From the NCBI GenBank assembly GCA_965368175.1, contig CBDULX010000001.1, positions 1 through 46,512 on the forward strand: a DNA stretch of 46,512 nt, given 5' to 3'. How positions within the stretch are numbered: the stretch's first letter is position 1; each line of letters opens with the position of its first letter. Shown here in pieces: positions 35,160 to 44,221 of the stretch. The notes below the pieces were generated by a model. That model worked only from the letters and a program-made list of their open reading frames with translations, did not search any database and was not told the origin of the DNA. Source of the DNA: CBDULX01 sp965368175 (GTDB taxonomy: Bacteria; Pseudomonadota; Gammaproteobacteria; SZUA-229). The translations under genes and the position numbers were made by a program.

Positions 35160-35951
35160 ATGACTTTTGATTTTGCTTTTTTCCTGTTTGCAGGCACAGT
35201 TCTGACCGGCATAATATGGGCGCTGGATAACTGGTTATGGGCACCTAAACGAAACAGCTCCAATCAGTACAGTGCACAATCTGGCACAGCTGCGGGCAGT
35301 GCAAAAGAGCCATTGATTGTCGAATATTCGAAGTCTTTTTTCCCGGTATTGTTAATCGTATTTCTGCTTCGAGGATTTCTGGTAGAGCCCTTCAGAATTC
35401 CATCAGGCTCCATGATACCCAGTTTGTACATAGGTGACTTTATTCTGGTGAATAAATTTTCCTATGGTATACGGCTACCTGTATTAAACAGCAAAATAAT
35501 TGAGATCGATAATCCAGAACGCGGCGATGTAGTAGTGTTTCGTTACCCCCGCGACCCCTCCATCGATTACATCAAACGGGTAATCGGTCTACCGGGTGAC
35601 CACATTGCATATTACAATAAAGTGCTCTATGTAAATGGTAAGCCAGTGAAACGTAAATTCGTTACACGCTATGCTGGGCCAGGTGAAGATCATCGAGCCA
35701 ATGAATACCTTGAAGACCTGCAAGGTATTGAACATAGTATGTTGCTATTACCAGGGCGATCCGGTATTGATGGGGAATGGATAGTACCCGAGGGACATTA
35801 TTTTATGATGGGTGATAATCGAGATAACAGTAATGATAGTCGTTTTTGGGGGGTAGTGCCCGATAAACTGCTGGTTGGTAAAGCGTTCATGATCTGGATG
35901 AACTGGAGTGATGGCATTGCCTGGGAACGTATTGGTAATACAATCAAATAA
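35160..35951 (+). CDS. lepB: Signal peptidase I
   Basis: Inner-membrane protease that removes signal peptides. The 263-residue protein has an N-terminal transmembrane helix (residues 2-22), a second hydrophobic segment near 57-72, the catalytic serine S84 in PSGSMIPSL and the general base K139 in YIKRVIGLPGD. The GDNRDNSNDSR box is intact. It lies 9 bp after lepA. Confidence 0.96.
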   Translation: MTFDFAFFLFAGTVLTGIIWALDNWLWAPKRNSSNQYSAQSGTAAGSAKEPLIVEYSKSFFPVLLIVFLLRGFLVEPFRIPSGSMIPSLYIGDFILVNKFSYGIRLPVLNSKIIEIDNPERGDVVVFRYPRDPSIDYIKRVIGLPGDHIAYYNKVLYVNGKPVKRKFVTRYAGPGEDHRANEYLEDLQGIEHSMLLLPGRSGIDGEWIVPEGHYFMMGDNRDNSNDSRFWGVVPDKLLVGKAFMIWMNWSDGIAWERIGNTIK

Positions 35952-35969
35952 TTAGAGAGAGTGTTTGTA

Positions 35970-36356
35970 ATGATGAAAAAACAAAGCGGACTAACACTTA
36001 TTTCCTGGCTCATTATTATCAGTCTGGCGGGTATTCAGTTAGTGCTTGCTATGCGTATTTTCCCAGTATACCTGAGCTTTTCTACAGTCAAGTCCATCAT
36101 GAATGATGTGCAAACCAAGCAGGAGTTCAGGAGCAAAACACCCAGGGAAATTTTAGGTTATATTCATACAACATTAAATATAAATAGTATTTATGAATTG
36201 CAAAAGAATAAAAATGCTTTTAAATTCAAGAGAACTGGCGATGGTCTACAGTTAAATCTTCATTATGAAGAACGTGGCCCGATTCTCGGTAACCTGGATT
36301 TTGTTGCTACCTTTGAATATCAAATTATAATACCCGGAAGTACTAATTTTAATTAA
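35970..36356 (+). CDS. DUF4845 membrane protein
   Basis: A small protein with one N-terminal transmembrane helix (KQSGLTLISWLIIISLAGIQ), the opening typical of DUF4845 proteins found between lepB and rnc. A GTG at 35961 also opens the frame, but the ATGs at 35970 and 35973 fit the family start better. The stop overlaps the rnc start (TAATG). The function is unknown. Confidence 0.82.
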   Translation: MMKKQSGLTLISWLIIISLAGIQLVLAMRIFPVYLSFSTVKSIMNDVQTKQEFRSKTPREILGYIHTTLNINSIYELQKNKNAFKFKRTGDGLQLNLHYEERGPILGNLDFVATFEYQIIIPGSTNFN

Positions 36357-37069
36357 TGAATGCCACAGTTATAGCAAGATTGGTTAAATTGCTTGAGTAT
36401 TCCTTTGAGGATCAACAACTGCTCAGGGAAGCGCTAACACACAGGAGTGCCAGTTCAAAAAATAATGAGCGACTGGAATTCCTGGGTGATAGCATACTGA
36501 ATTTTGTTATTGCGGCGGAGTTATTTCAGCAATACCCCGATTCACCGGAAGGTGACCTGAGCCGATTAAGGGCCAGTCTGGTAAAAAAGGAAGGTCTGGT
36601 ATTGATTGCTCATGATCTAAATCTGGGTGAATACCTCACACTGGGCAGCGGTGAAATGAAAAGTGGCGGTCACCGTCGTGATTCCATTCAGGCTGATGCC
36701 GTGGAGGCTATTTTTGGCGCGGTTTTTCTGGATGCCGGGTTTGACACTTGCCGGCAACTGATTCTCAGGCTTTATCAACAGCAACTGGATAATGCGCCGG
36801 ATCCGGCTACCCTTAAAGATCCCAAAACTCGTTTACAGGAACTGTTACAGGGGCGTAAATTATCTATACCGAACTACGAGGTTCTGGATGTTAGTGGTAA
36901 GTCTCATCAACAGACATTTCATGTTAACTGCACGATCGATGAGTTATCCCTCGTTACCGAAGCTAAAGCCTCGAGTCGCCGCAAGGCAGAACAGAAATCT
37001 GCTCTTAAGGCCATTGAAGAACTGGAAGCAATGTTCAATAAGTCAAAGGAACCACTGATCAAGTCGTGA
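36356..37069 (+). CDS. rnc: Ribonuclease III
   Basis: Cleaves double-stranded RNA in rRNA and mRNA processing. The 237-residue protein has the signature NNERLEFLGDSILN near residues 38-51 and the second metal-site segment DAVEAIFGAVFLDAGF. A C-terminal double-stranded-RNA-binding domain follows (about 155-225, ending SSRRKAEQKSALKAIE). It overlaps DUF4845 and precedes era, as in E. coli. Confidence 0.97.
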   Translation: MNATVIARLVKLLEYSFEDQQLLREALTHRSASSKNNERLEFLGDSILNFVIAAELFQQYPDSPEGDLSRLRASLVKKEGLVLIAHDLNLGEYLTLGSGEMKSGGHRRDSIQADAVEAIFGAVFLDAGFDTCRQLILRLYQQQLDNAPDPATLKDPKTRLQELLQGRKLSIPNYEVLDVSGKSHQQTFHVNCTIDELSLVTEAKASSRRKAEQKSALKAIEELEAMFNKSKEPLIKS

Positions 37070-37228
37070 TTGTTTTATGCAGGTTAAAAGCGTCCAGATT
37101 TTACCGAAGTTCGTTGCAATAGAATAACTATTCCGCCTCACTTCGTGAAAAATCTAATTACTTTTATCGCAAATTCAACCAGACTCAATCAGAGATTCCT
37201 TAATTCTGCCACCTTATGATGTAAATTT
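37070..37228. repeat. rnc-era gap with short interspersed repeats
   Basis: It contains AAAAGCGTCCAGATTTT, identical to a 17-mer at 19713 near the GST gene, and further on CTCAATCAGAGATTCCTTAA, which resembles one end of the MITE-like element. Complementary blocks around GCAATAGAATAACTATTCCGCC could fold. No gene is seen. The gap is unusually long for an rnc-era operon. Confidence 0.4.
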
Positions 37229-38131
37229 ATGAATCAAGATCAGGACTTCAAGTGCGGCTATATCGCCATTATCGGTCGGCCAAATGTGGGTAAGTCCACG
37301 TTGTTAAACCATATTCTGGGTGTGAAGCTGAGCATAACATCCCGTAAGCCGCAAACGACAAGACATCAGATACTGGGTGTAAAAACGACTGAACAGGCCC
37401 AGTTTATCTACGTCGATACTCCGGGCATCCACAGTGGCGGTAAAAAAGCCATTAATCGGTATATGAACAAGGCCGCCAGTTCCGTCATTCATGATGTCGA
37501 CCTGGTGCTGTTCATGGTGCAGGCCCTGAAATGGACCGACGAAGATCAGATGGTACTAAGCAAGCTGGAACATATTGAGATTCCTGTGGTGCTGGTGGTG
37601 AATAAGGTGGATGTGGTCGAGAATAAGGATGATCTGCTGCCATTTTTGCAGCAACTTACTGAAAAATATCAGTTTGAAGCTGTGATTCCGGTGTCTGCTC
37701 AACGGGGACATAATCTGGAGCAGCTGGAACAGACGGTAATGAAGCTGCTTCCAGTAAATCCGCCCTTCTTCGATCCTGAACAACTGACAGATCGCAGTGA
37801 ACGTTTTCTGGTGGCCGAGCTGATAAGGGAGAAGATGGTTCGTGAGCTGGGTAATGAGTTACCTTATCAGACTACGGTTGAAATCGAGCTCTACAAGGAA
37901 AAAGAAAATATTACCGAGATTAATGCAATGATCCTGGTAGAAACCAAGGGCCAGAAAGCAATCATTATCGGCAATAAGGGTATGCGCCTGAAAAGTATCG
38001 GCACCAAGGCCAGGAAAGACATGGAAAAACTGCTGGGTCGGAAGGTGTTCTTACAGCTATGGGTCAAGGTCAAGGCTGGCTGGTCGGACAGTGAGTCAGC
38101 ATTGCGCAGTCTTGGTTATGATGCGGATTAA
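37229..38131 (+). CDS. era: GTPase Era
   Basis: A 30S-maturation GTPase that binds the 3' end of 16S rRNA. The 300-residue protein has G1 GRPNVGKST, the switch region KPQTTRHQI, DTPGIH, NKVD and VSAQ, then a C-terminal KH domain (IIIGNKGMRLKSIGTKARKDM). It precedes recO by 15 bp. Confidence 0.97.
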   Translation: MNQDQDFKCGYIAIIGRPNVGKSTLLNHILGVKLSITSRKPQTTRHQILGVKTTEQAQFIYVDTPGIHSGGKKAINRYMNKAASSVIHDVDLVLFMVQALKWTDEDQMVLSKLEHIEIPVVLVVNKVDVVENKDDLLPFLQQLTEKYQFEAVIPVSAQRGHNLEQLEQTVMKLLPVNPPFFDPEQLTDRSERFLVAELIREKMVRELGNELPYQTTVEIELYKEKENITEINAMILVETKGQKAIIIGNKGMRLKSIGTKARKDMEKLLGRKVFLQLWVKVKAGWSDSESALRSLGYDAD

Positions 38132-38146
38132 CCTGGCAACTCAATA

Positions 38147-38854
38147 ATGCGTGTACAGGATCAGCCTGTTTACATACTCCATCAACGACCGTTTCGAGAC
38201 ACCAGTCAGATAGTCGAAGTTTTCTCTCGGGATTATGGTCGATTGTCAGTAGTTAGCCGGGGCAGTCGCAGCCCCAAATCACGTTTAAAAGCCATAATGC
38301 AACCATTTCAGGCTCTGCAGGTGAACTGGAGTGGGCGAGGGGAAATGCCTTCTCTAGGGCAGGTTGAAGCAGCTAATACCAGAATCCCGTTACTGAAATC
38401 CAGAGTTTTGCCCTGTGCGTTTTATATGAACGAGCTGATTATGCGTCTGTTACATAAACACGATGTGCATGAAGATATTTTTGAACTCTACCAGAGAACA
38501 CTCTATGCACTGGCACAGGCTGAAGATCTGGAGCGTGAATTACGGCTATTTGAGAAAAGTTTATTACAGTTTCTGGGTTTTGGATTAAGCCTTGATGTGG
38601 ATTCGGATACAGGAGCGGCAGTACAGAATGACCGAAACTACATTTATTATATTGAGCATGGCCCGGTAGAAGCTGGGAATCATCAGGATAAGGGCCGGCA
38701 CGCATTAAGTATCCGTGGGCACAGCCTGTTATGTTTTCAGGCGGGTGATTTATCTGATAAGACAGTACGCAAGGACGTCAAATCATTAATGCGTTACGTA
38801 CTGGCTTATTATCTCGGTGATAAACCTCTGAAGAGTCGAGAATTGTTCAGATAA
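38147..38854 (+). CDS. recO: DNA repair protein RecO
   Basis: A recombination mediator that loads RecA with RecR. The 235-residue protein has the N-terminal OB-fold (VYILHQRPFRDTSQIVEVFS, then GRLSVVSRGSRSPKS) and a helical C-terminal domain ending SRELFR. It ends the rnc-era-recO run; pdxJ, the frequent next gene, is absent here and a palindrome follows instead. Confidence 0.95.
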   Translation: MRVQDQPVYILHQRPFRDTSQIVEVFSRDYGRLSVVSRGSRSPKSRLKAIMQPFQALQVNWSGRGEMPSLGQVEAANTRIPLLKSRVLPCAFYMNELIMRLLHKHDVHEDIFELYQRTLYALAQAEDLERELRLFEKSLLQFLGFGLSLDVDSDTGAAVQNDRNYIYYIEHGPVEAGNHQDKGRHALSIRGHSLLCFQAGDLSDKTVRKDVKSLMRYVLAYYLGDKPLKSRELFR

Positions 38855-38910
38855 CTAGTGATAGTTTCGACTTGATCTGGCAGTTACTGATCATTCAGGG
38901 AATTTGTTTC

Positions 38911-38973
38911 CTTGCCACAGAGGCACAGAGCATGCAGAGAACATAATTAAATACTCTGTGCCTCTGTGGCAAG
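38911..38973. terminator. Perfect CACAGAG palindrome between recO and flgN
   Basis: CTTGCCACAGAGGCACAGAG (38911-38930) and its exact complement (38954-38973) form a 20-bp stem around a 23-nt loop. It lies between converging genes and could act as a two-way terminator. It is the cleanest member of the family also seen at 7005, 8936, 16065 and 19287. The rest of 38855-39106 shows nothing coding. Confidence 0.65.
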
Positions 38974-39106
38974 GTTATTTATTTCAATCATTCAAATGCC
39001 TGCTTCAGGGGGCTTTGCGATGTTTATTGTAGAGGTCAATTGCCAGACCAGGTCTAATGATTTTGCTAATGCGTGAGATCAGTTCTGAACTATCACAGGT
39101 AATTCA

Positions 39107-39541
39107 TCAAATCTGGGTACTGGTCAGGTTTGGACCTGAGAAGCTGGTTTTACCATCTGATCCATAGGTGGTTTCATCGCCATTAATGCTGCCTGTGAAA
39201 ATATTAAGCATTTCACGAGCCATCCGGTTGCGGCGGTTCAGAATGCCACCATTCACTTCATTCTGCTGCTGACAGCGCAGGATTTTTTCACGCAATGCCT
39301 GCCAGACCTGGCTTAGACTGGGGTGGGAATGTGCCAGGAAATGAGTGAAGTCTATGCTACCGCTCAGCTGAAGACGCTGCTGATCAAGCTCATCAAGCCT
39401 GGTGACCAAAGACTGTTTCTGTTCAGCCATTGAAACAATGGCTTCATAGTGGTTGTTACACAATGCATCGTGCTCATCGCAGAGACATTGATAGAGTTGA
39501 TCTGAGTTAGTTTCAATATTTTCGAGTAGTGTTTTTATCAT
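39107..39541 (-). CDS. flgN: Flagellar export chaperone FlgN
   Basis: The chaperone for the hook-filament junction proteins FlgK and FlgL. The 144-residue protein is mainly helical, with the FlgN-type C-terminal stretch QQQNEVNGGILNRRNRMARE that binds substrates. It lies 17 bp downstream of flgM, the standard flgMN pair. Sequence similarity is moderate, but context is decisive. Confidence 0.87.
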   Translation of the reverse strand: MIKTLLENIETNSDQLYQCLCDEHDALCNNHYEAIVSMAEQKQSLVTRLDELDQQRLQLSGSIDFTHFLAHSHPSLSQVWQALREKILRCQQQNEVNGGILNRRNRMAREMLNIFTGSINGDETTYGSDGKTSFSGPNLTSTQI

Positions 39542-39558
39542 GACGATATCCGGAGAGA

Positions 39559-39873
39559 TTATTCGTTAAGGGCTTTTTCCAGGCTGATCAGGTTCTGAGC
39601 AATACGTTCGGGATCCAGTGGGTAATTGCCCCTGGCAATTTCCTGTTTGATGGCCTCAACCTTCTCGGCATCGACCTCCGGCAGGTTTTCCAGCTGTTGC
39701 TGCAAATCTCTTACCTGAAGGCTTTGCTCGGATAAGCTAACCGTGTCTTCAGTCGCTGGTCTGGGGCTGCTGGATTGGGATTCCGAGGATCCCTTATCAC
39801 GTGTTTTGGCGCTACCGTTATTGTTAAGCGCATCGGTAGTAGAGCGATTAATAGGGTTGATTGGACTTGTCAT
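39559..39873 (-). CDS. flgM: Anti-sigma-28 factor FlgM
   Basis: Holds FliA inactive until it is exported through the completed hook-basal body. The product is about 104 residues. The N-terminal half is polar and disordered; the C-terminal half carries the sigma-binding helices (DTVSLSEQSLQVRDLQQQL and VEAIKQEIARGNYPLDPERI). The ATG at 39873 (MTSPINPIN) is preferred over an earlier in-frame start at 39900. A near-perfect FliA promoter lies upstream. Confidence 0.92.
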   Translation of the reverse strand: MTSPINPINRSTTDALNNNGSAKTRDKGSSESQSSSPRPATEDTVSLSEQSLQVRDLQQQLENLPEVDAEKVEAIKQEIARGNYPLDPERIAQNLISLEKALNE

Positions 39874-39905
39874 GATATTTACCTGGTCGTTATCTCTCAA
39901 TACTG

Positions 39906-39932
39906 TAATCGGCCATAGCTGGCGAAACTTTA
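39906..39932 (-). promoter_or_regulatory. Sigma-28 (FliA) promoter of flgMN
   Basis: Read on the minus strand, TAAAGTTT is followed after 11 bp by GCCGATTA, matching the FliA consensus TAAAGTTT-N11-GCCGATAA at all but one position. It lies about 30 bp before the flgM start. It allows FliA to drive its own anti-sigma factor. Confidence 0.9.
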
Positions 39933-39986
39933 GCTGTTTTTAATAAAAAAAATACAAATTACTTTTCGATCCCTTACCCGGCGGGT

Positions 39987-40703
39987 TCAGGGACCTATCA
40001 TCACAACTCCAGCCTGGGTAACTTTACCCTCTATAATGCGTCTGGAAGACGAGTTTTTGACTCGAATTCGGTCTCCATAAGCACCATCCATCATGGCTTT
40101 TCCATTCATTCTTACGGTTAGCCGACTGGATTCTGACACTAATGCTACCTGTTCGCCTCGTTTTATCAGCAGCGGTGGTTTAACCTGATTTGGGGTGATA
40201 ACCCGGCCCTGTGATAAGCGACGTTTGGTTTGCATACCGAGCAGTTTCGATTTGTCGGTAAAATAGCCATAATTAAGTTGGGCCAGGTTGTGCTCCGCAG
40301 CTACGATATCGCGTTCACGGATGATATGCCCACGGGGCAGTCCATGGGCAGTTTTATAAACACTGGAAAAAATATTGATGGTGGCGGGTACGTATAGAGC
40401 CCATGATTTGGCGCCTTCACATCGAACGCCTACCGTGGTTTTCCCCATAGCCCTGGCACCAGGTGCTAAATAGGTTTCCAGAGGCACTGAGCAGTGCTGC
40501 AGTCTCAGCCGCTTATCCAGGTGGCCGACCTGGATCTGAATATTAGGATGCTGGTGTTTATTGGTGGTGAGCTCCAGAAACTGGATAACTGCGGCAATAA
40601 TAGAACTATGGGGCTGGGAATTCTCGACGGATTCTGCATGACTACCATAGCTGTTGCTCAGGAGGGTTAACAGCAATAGTAGATTGGTAGTCATAGGTTT
40701 CAT
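39987..40703 (-). CDS. flgA: Flagellar P-ring assembly chaperone FlgA
   Basis: A periplasmic chaperone for FlgI. The 238-residue protein has an N-terminal signal peptide (NLLLLLTLLSNSYGSHA). A SAF-type domain follows (ATINIFSSVYKT, RGHIIRERDIVA). The conserved C-terminus contains GEQVALVSESSRLTVRMNG and GDRIRVKNSSSRRIIEGKV. Its ATG overlaps the stop of the upstream chemoreceptor gene by four bases (ATGA), so the two are translationally coupled. Confidence 0.92.
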   Translation of the reverse strand: MKPMTTNLLLLLTLLSNSYGSHAESVENSQPHSSIIAAVIQFLELTTNKHQHPNIQIQVGHLDKRLRLQHCSVPLETYLAPGARAMGKTTVGVRCEGAKSWALYVPATINIFSSVYKTAHGLPRGHIIRERDIVAAEHNLAQLNYGYFTDKSKLLGMQTKRRLSQGRVITPNQVKPPLLIKRGEQVALVSESSRLTVRMNGKAMMDGAYGDRIRVKNSSSRRIIEGKVTQAGVVMIGP

Positions 40704-42049
40704 GTCGTGCTTACTTCATCCAGTAATTCATTAATGTATCTGAAGAGGTGGGCGCTTTTGTCTTCCAGCTCATCAATTTTTTGACGGGCCTGAACTGATT
40801 GGCCTTTGAGTGATAATTGAGCAATTTCCTTGCCAATTTCATGAACTCTAATATGGTCGGCTTCGATATTTCTGAAAGCATCTAAGTGGCCGAAGAGTTC
40901 TTTGCCCTTTGAGTAGTACCATTTACCCAGTCGGCACTGGGTATGATCTTTGAGTTCGTTTTCGGTCAGGTTTTTACCACCCAGTGCCATAGTGGCAAGA
41001 CGAATTTTCCAGGTAATGTGGTCTGCTTTGGCGGTTTCGAGTAGCAACTGGTCCTGGTTGAGGGAAGCCAGGATATCAAACTGACTTTTGATGGTATTGG
41101 TTAATAACTCTGCATTTGCTGAAATATGATTGATTTCAACATTCTCTTCCTGGATATCCAGGGTGATTTTGTTCAGTTTGTCGGCCATTTCCTTGGATAC
41201 GGCCTGTTGTTCATTGGCGGACACCGAGATTGTATGGATTTTAGCGCTGACGTCGTTAACCACGGAGGTAATGTCACCCAGTGAGATAGCCACCGTTTCC
41301 AGGCCATCGACGGTTTTTTCCAGTCGTGAGTTACTGGAGCTTACCGATTCTGAAACTTCATTCATCAGGGTGTTCATGGTAGTAGTGACATTTTCGATTT
41401 CCAGTGTGGCCTGCTCTGTTTTCGACGCCAGTTGTTTTACTTCATCAGCCACCACAGCAAAACCACGGCCGGCTTCTCCAGCTCGGGCCGCTTCAATGGC
41501 GGCATTCAGGGCTAACAGGTTCGTCTGGTTAGCAATTCCACGGACGGTGGCGGTCAGGTTATTGATCTCTTCAGTAAAGCCTAAAAAGCGCTGCATCTGG
41601 ATGAACATGTTCTTCATGGAATTTTCAAGTAAATCCATATCACCAATCATCGATGAAATAGCGACATTGCCGGATTCGGTTTTCTGGTAGCTCTCATTGG
41701 CCCGGGCAGAAGTTTCCTGGGCAGAATGTGAAATTTCGGAAGAAGTGGATGCCATTTCTTCTGTAGCAGCGGCTATGCTGTGAATGTCACGCTGGATTTC
41801 AGTGGCGGTAGATTGCAGGATCATATTTTTAGTTAATATGGTGTAGGTTTGCTGAAGTGATTGAATTCCATCTTCACCAATATCGGCCAGTTTCGAATAG
41901 AGCTCATCGATATATGCAGTCGCCTCAATCAGGGCAGTGGCTGTAGCAGGGGAGCTTTTTCTTAATATTACCAATTGTTTAAAATCCGCTTCCAGAGCGG
42001 CTTTTAATAATAGAACGACATTTTTGGTCAATAACAGCGGAGAACTCAT
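40700..42049 (-). CDS. Soluble methyl-accepting chemotaxis protein with CZB domain
   Basis: A 449-residue receptor without transmembrane segments. Residues about 75-345 are the coiled-coil signalling module with the conserved hairpin GIANQTNLLALNAAIEAARA and GRGFAVVADEVKQLA. The C-terminal chemoreceptor zinc-binding domain (about 365-440) shows ADHITWKIRL, TQCRLGKWY and ADHIRVHEIG, giving the His-Cys-His-His zinc set. CZB receptors sense zinc or oxidants such as hypochlorous acid in other bacteria. The gene lies directly upstream of flgA and divergent from cheV. Ligand is not determined. Confidence 0.92.
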   Translation of the reverse strand: MSSPLLLTKNVVLLLKAALEADFKQLVILRKSSPATATALIEATAYIDELYSKLADIGEDGIQSLQQTYTILTKNMILQSTATEIQRDIHSIAAATEEMASTSSEISHSAQETSARANESYQKTESGNVAISSMIGDMDLLENSMKNMFIQMQRFLGFTEEINNLTATVRGIANQTNLLALNAAIEAARAGEAGRGFAVVADEVKQLASKTEQATLEIENVTTTMNTLMNEVSESVSSSNSRLEKTVDGLETVAISLGDITSVVNDVSAKIHTISVSANEQQAVSKEMADKLNKITLDIQEENVEINHISANAELLTNTIKSQFDILASLNQDQLLLETAKADHITWKIRLATMALGGKNLTENELKDHTQCRLGKWYYSKGKELFGHLDAFRNIEADHIRVHEIGKEIAQLSLKGQSVQARQKIDELEDKSAHLFRYINELLDEVSTT

Positions 42050-42232
42050 TTTAATCTCATTATTTTTCTATTAACAGGCACTGGCTAAACAATGGTTTTG
42101 GGCTAGTATCATGTATAAGTTGCTGATTAAATGCCCTCAGGCACAGGTTTTCTATTTGAATTATAGTTGAACATTTGAATATGCAACTTAATATACGAAT
42201 TTGTTGGCGAATATAGATATATCTGGAGCTAA

Positions 42233-43198
42233 ATGATGGCCGGTGTTCTTGATAATGTTGATTTACGTACCCAGCTGGCTGGGCATAACCGGTTAGAACT
42301 ATTATTGTTCAGATTATCAGGCAAGCAACTCTACGGCATTAATGTATTTAAAGTGCAGGAAGTGATTCGTTGTCCACACTTGACCAGCATGCCTAAATCC
42401 AATCCAAAAGTCGTTGGGGTGGCTCATTTAAGAAAACGGACCATTCCTGTTATGGATCTTGGGATGGCGATTAGTAAGCGTCCTGTGGATAATATCAAAG
42501 ACAGTTTTGTTATTGTCACGGAATACAACCGCTATACTCAGGGTTTTCTAGTTAACTCGGTGGATCGAATCACCAATATGAACTGGAAAGATATACTGCC
42601 ACCACCTAAAGGCAGTGGTTCGAATAGTTATCTTACTGCCGTAACTCATCTTGATAATGAGCTGGTGGAAATTATCGATGTCGAAAAAGTGTTTGCAGAT
42701 GTTATGGGTATACCCGAAGAGCTTGATGAAACGGTTCTGGATGAGTCCAGGCATCAGGATAACGAAGAATTACCGAGACATGTTCTGATTGTCGATGACT
42801 CATCGGTGGCACGTAACCAGGTAAAGAGGGTACTGGAAAAAGTTGGCATTGAATGCTCATTGGCCAATGATGGACAGGAAGGGCTGGAGAAACTGCAGCA
42901 AATGATTGAAGATGGAAAACCGATTCACAATACCATAGGTATGGTGATATCAGATATTGAAATGCCCAGAATGGACGGTTATACACTGACTACGGAAATT
43001 CGCAAAAATCCAGATCTGGCAAATCTTTATGTGATGCTGCATACCTCATTGAGTGGTGTTTTCAATAACAATATGGTTGAGAGGGTGGGTGCCAACCATT
43101 TTATTCCAAAATTTAAACCTAATGAGCTGGCGCATACGGTGATAAATATATTAAATAAGCGTGATGCAAGTGAAGGTCTGGATCAGATTTCTGATTAA
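42233..43198 (+). CDS. cheV: Chemotaxis coupling protein CheV
   Basis: A fusion of a CheW-like coupling domain (residues 15-165, with YGINVFKVQEVIRCP) and a receiver domain (about 182-310). The receiver keeps the acidic pocket VDDSS and the phosphoacceptor aspartate in VISDIEMPRMDGY. HTSLSG and KFKP supply the threonine/serine and lysine. CheV links receptors to CheA and is thought to adjust signalling by phosphorylation. Two ATGs stand in tandem behind GGAG; either could start. cheR follows in the same direction. Confidence 0.94.
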   Translation: MMAGVLDNVDLRTQLAGHNRLELLLFRLSGKQLYGINVFKVQEVIRCPHLTSMPKSNPKVVGVAHLRKRTIPVMDLGMAISKRPVDNIKDSFVIVTEYNRYTQGFLVNSVDRITNMNWKDILPPPKGSGSNSYLTAVTHLDNELVEIIDVEKVFADVMGIPEELDETVLDESRHQDNEELPRHVLIVDDSSVARNQVKRVLEKVGIECSLANDGQEGLEKLQQMIEDGKPIHNTIGMVISDIEMPRMDGYTLTTEIRKNPDLANLYVMLHTSLSGVFNNNMVERVGANHFIPKFKPNELAHTVINILNKRDASEGLDQISD

Positions 43199-43242
43199 TT
43201 GTTCAATAACATGATAAATAAACTGATTCGATGTGAATATTA

Positions 43243-44064
43243 ATGACCAGCCAGTTTACACCCGAAGAATTTGAAAATTTCCGGCAATTTCTTGAACAGG
43301 CTTGTGGTATTGTGCTGGGTGAAAATAAGCATTATCTGGTATCTAGTCGACTTAATCGCATGATGCGCGAAAAAAATATACCAACACTTCAGGAACTGGT
43401 TAATCAATTAAGTCAGTTGCTAAACTCCAGTCTAAAGAATAGTGTAATCGAAGCGATGACTACCAATGAAACACTCTGGTTTCGCGATACCTATCCATTC
43501 GAAGTGTTGTCTAAAACGATTTTTGAAGGCAGCAAGCTGGCGAAAAAAAATAATTTAAAAATCTGGTCGGCAGCCTGTTCTTCAGGGCAGGAGCCTTATT
43601 CTATTAGCATGGTGGCCGACGAATTTATACAGCATAATCCATTTTTCAGGGTTGATATAGTCGCCACCGATATCTCTCCGGCCATTCTGAATGATGCCAA
43701 AGAAGCTAAATATGATGCTCTGGCTCTGGCTCGTGGTTTATCGGAAGAACGCAAGCGACGTTATTTCTCAGCTATAGGTAATTTAAGCCAGGTTAATTCA
43801 GAAATAAGATCAAGAGTAATATTCAAAGAAAACAATTTACTTCAGAGCTATTCCAGTTTAGGTAAATTTGATGTGATTTTCTGTCGTAATGTATTGATTT
43901 ATTTTTCTGCAGAATCCAAGTCCGATATCCTTAATCGAATGGCGAGCTCACTGAATCCGAGGGGATATCTGATGCTCGGCGCGTCAGAGTCTATTTCACA
44001 GTATTGTGATGCCTTCGAAATGGTTCGTGCCAGCACTGGTGTGGTTTACCGACTTAAAAAATAA
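43243..44064 (+). CDS. cheR: Chemotaxis protein methyltransferase CheR
   Basis: Methylates glutamates of chemoreceptors using S-adenosylmethionine. The 273-residue protein has the N-terminal helical domain (residues 1-75), MTTNETLWFRD, the SAM-binding IWSAACSSGQEPYSI, VATDISPAIL and DVIFCRNVLIYF. GYLMLGASES closes the methyltransferase fold. The likely substrate is the adjacent CZB receptor, among others. Confidence 0.95.
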   Translation: MTSQFTPEEFENFRQFLEQACGIVLGENKHYLVSSRLNRMMREKNIPTLQELVNQLSQLLNSSLKNSVIEAMTTNETLWFRDTYPFEVLSKTIFEGSKLAKKNNLKIWSAACSSGQEPYSISMVADEFIQHNPFFRVDIVATDISPAILNDAKEAKYDALALARGLSEERKRRYFSAIGNLSQVNSEIRSRVIFKENNLLQSYSSLGKFDVIFCRNVLIYFSAESKSDILNRMASSLNPRGYLMLGASESISQYCDAFEMVRASTGVVYRLKK

Positions 44065-44068
44065 AAAT

Positions 44069-44123
44069 ATGGTTAATTGTTTATGGTTAAAAAAACCATT
44101 AACTACTAACGATGAACCATTAA
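44069..44123. repeat. TGGTTAA/TTAACCA repeat after cheR
   Basis: ATGGTTAATTGTTTATGGTT is followed by inverted TTAACCA units, as at 26284-26343. It begins 5 bp after the cheR stop and may help end transcription. Confidence 0.4.
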
Positions 44124-44141
44124 TATTTATTTATTGCCACC

Positions 44142-44161
44142 AGCGGCAAAAAATTGCCGCT
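44142..44161 (+). terminator. Hairpin between cheR and flgB
   Basis: AGCGGCAA-AAAA-TTGCCGCT is a perfect 8-bp stem with a 4-nt loop. The tract after it (CTAATTCCC) is not a strong T-run, so efficiency is uncertain. It separates cheVR from the sigma-54-driven flgB operon. Confidence 0.5.
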
Positions 44162-44221
44162 CTAATTCCCTTTATCTAAACCTGATATCCCTAAGCTATT
44201 GAAAAGTCATTGATAATTAAT

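Noticed and set aside
41130..41690. A 186-codon plus-strand frame, serine-rich
   Set aside because: It is antisense to the chemoreceptor signalling hairpin; its composition follows from the coiled-coil codons opposite.
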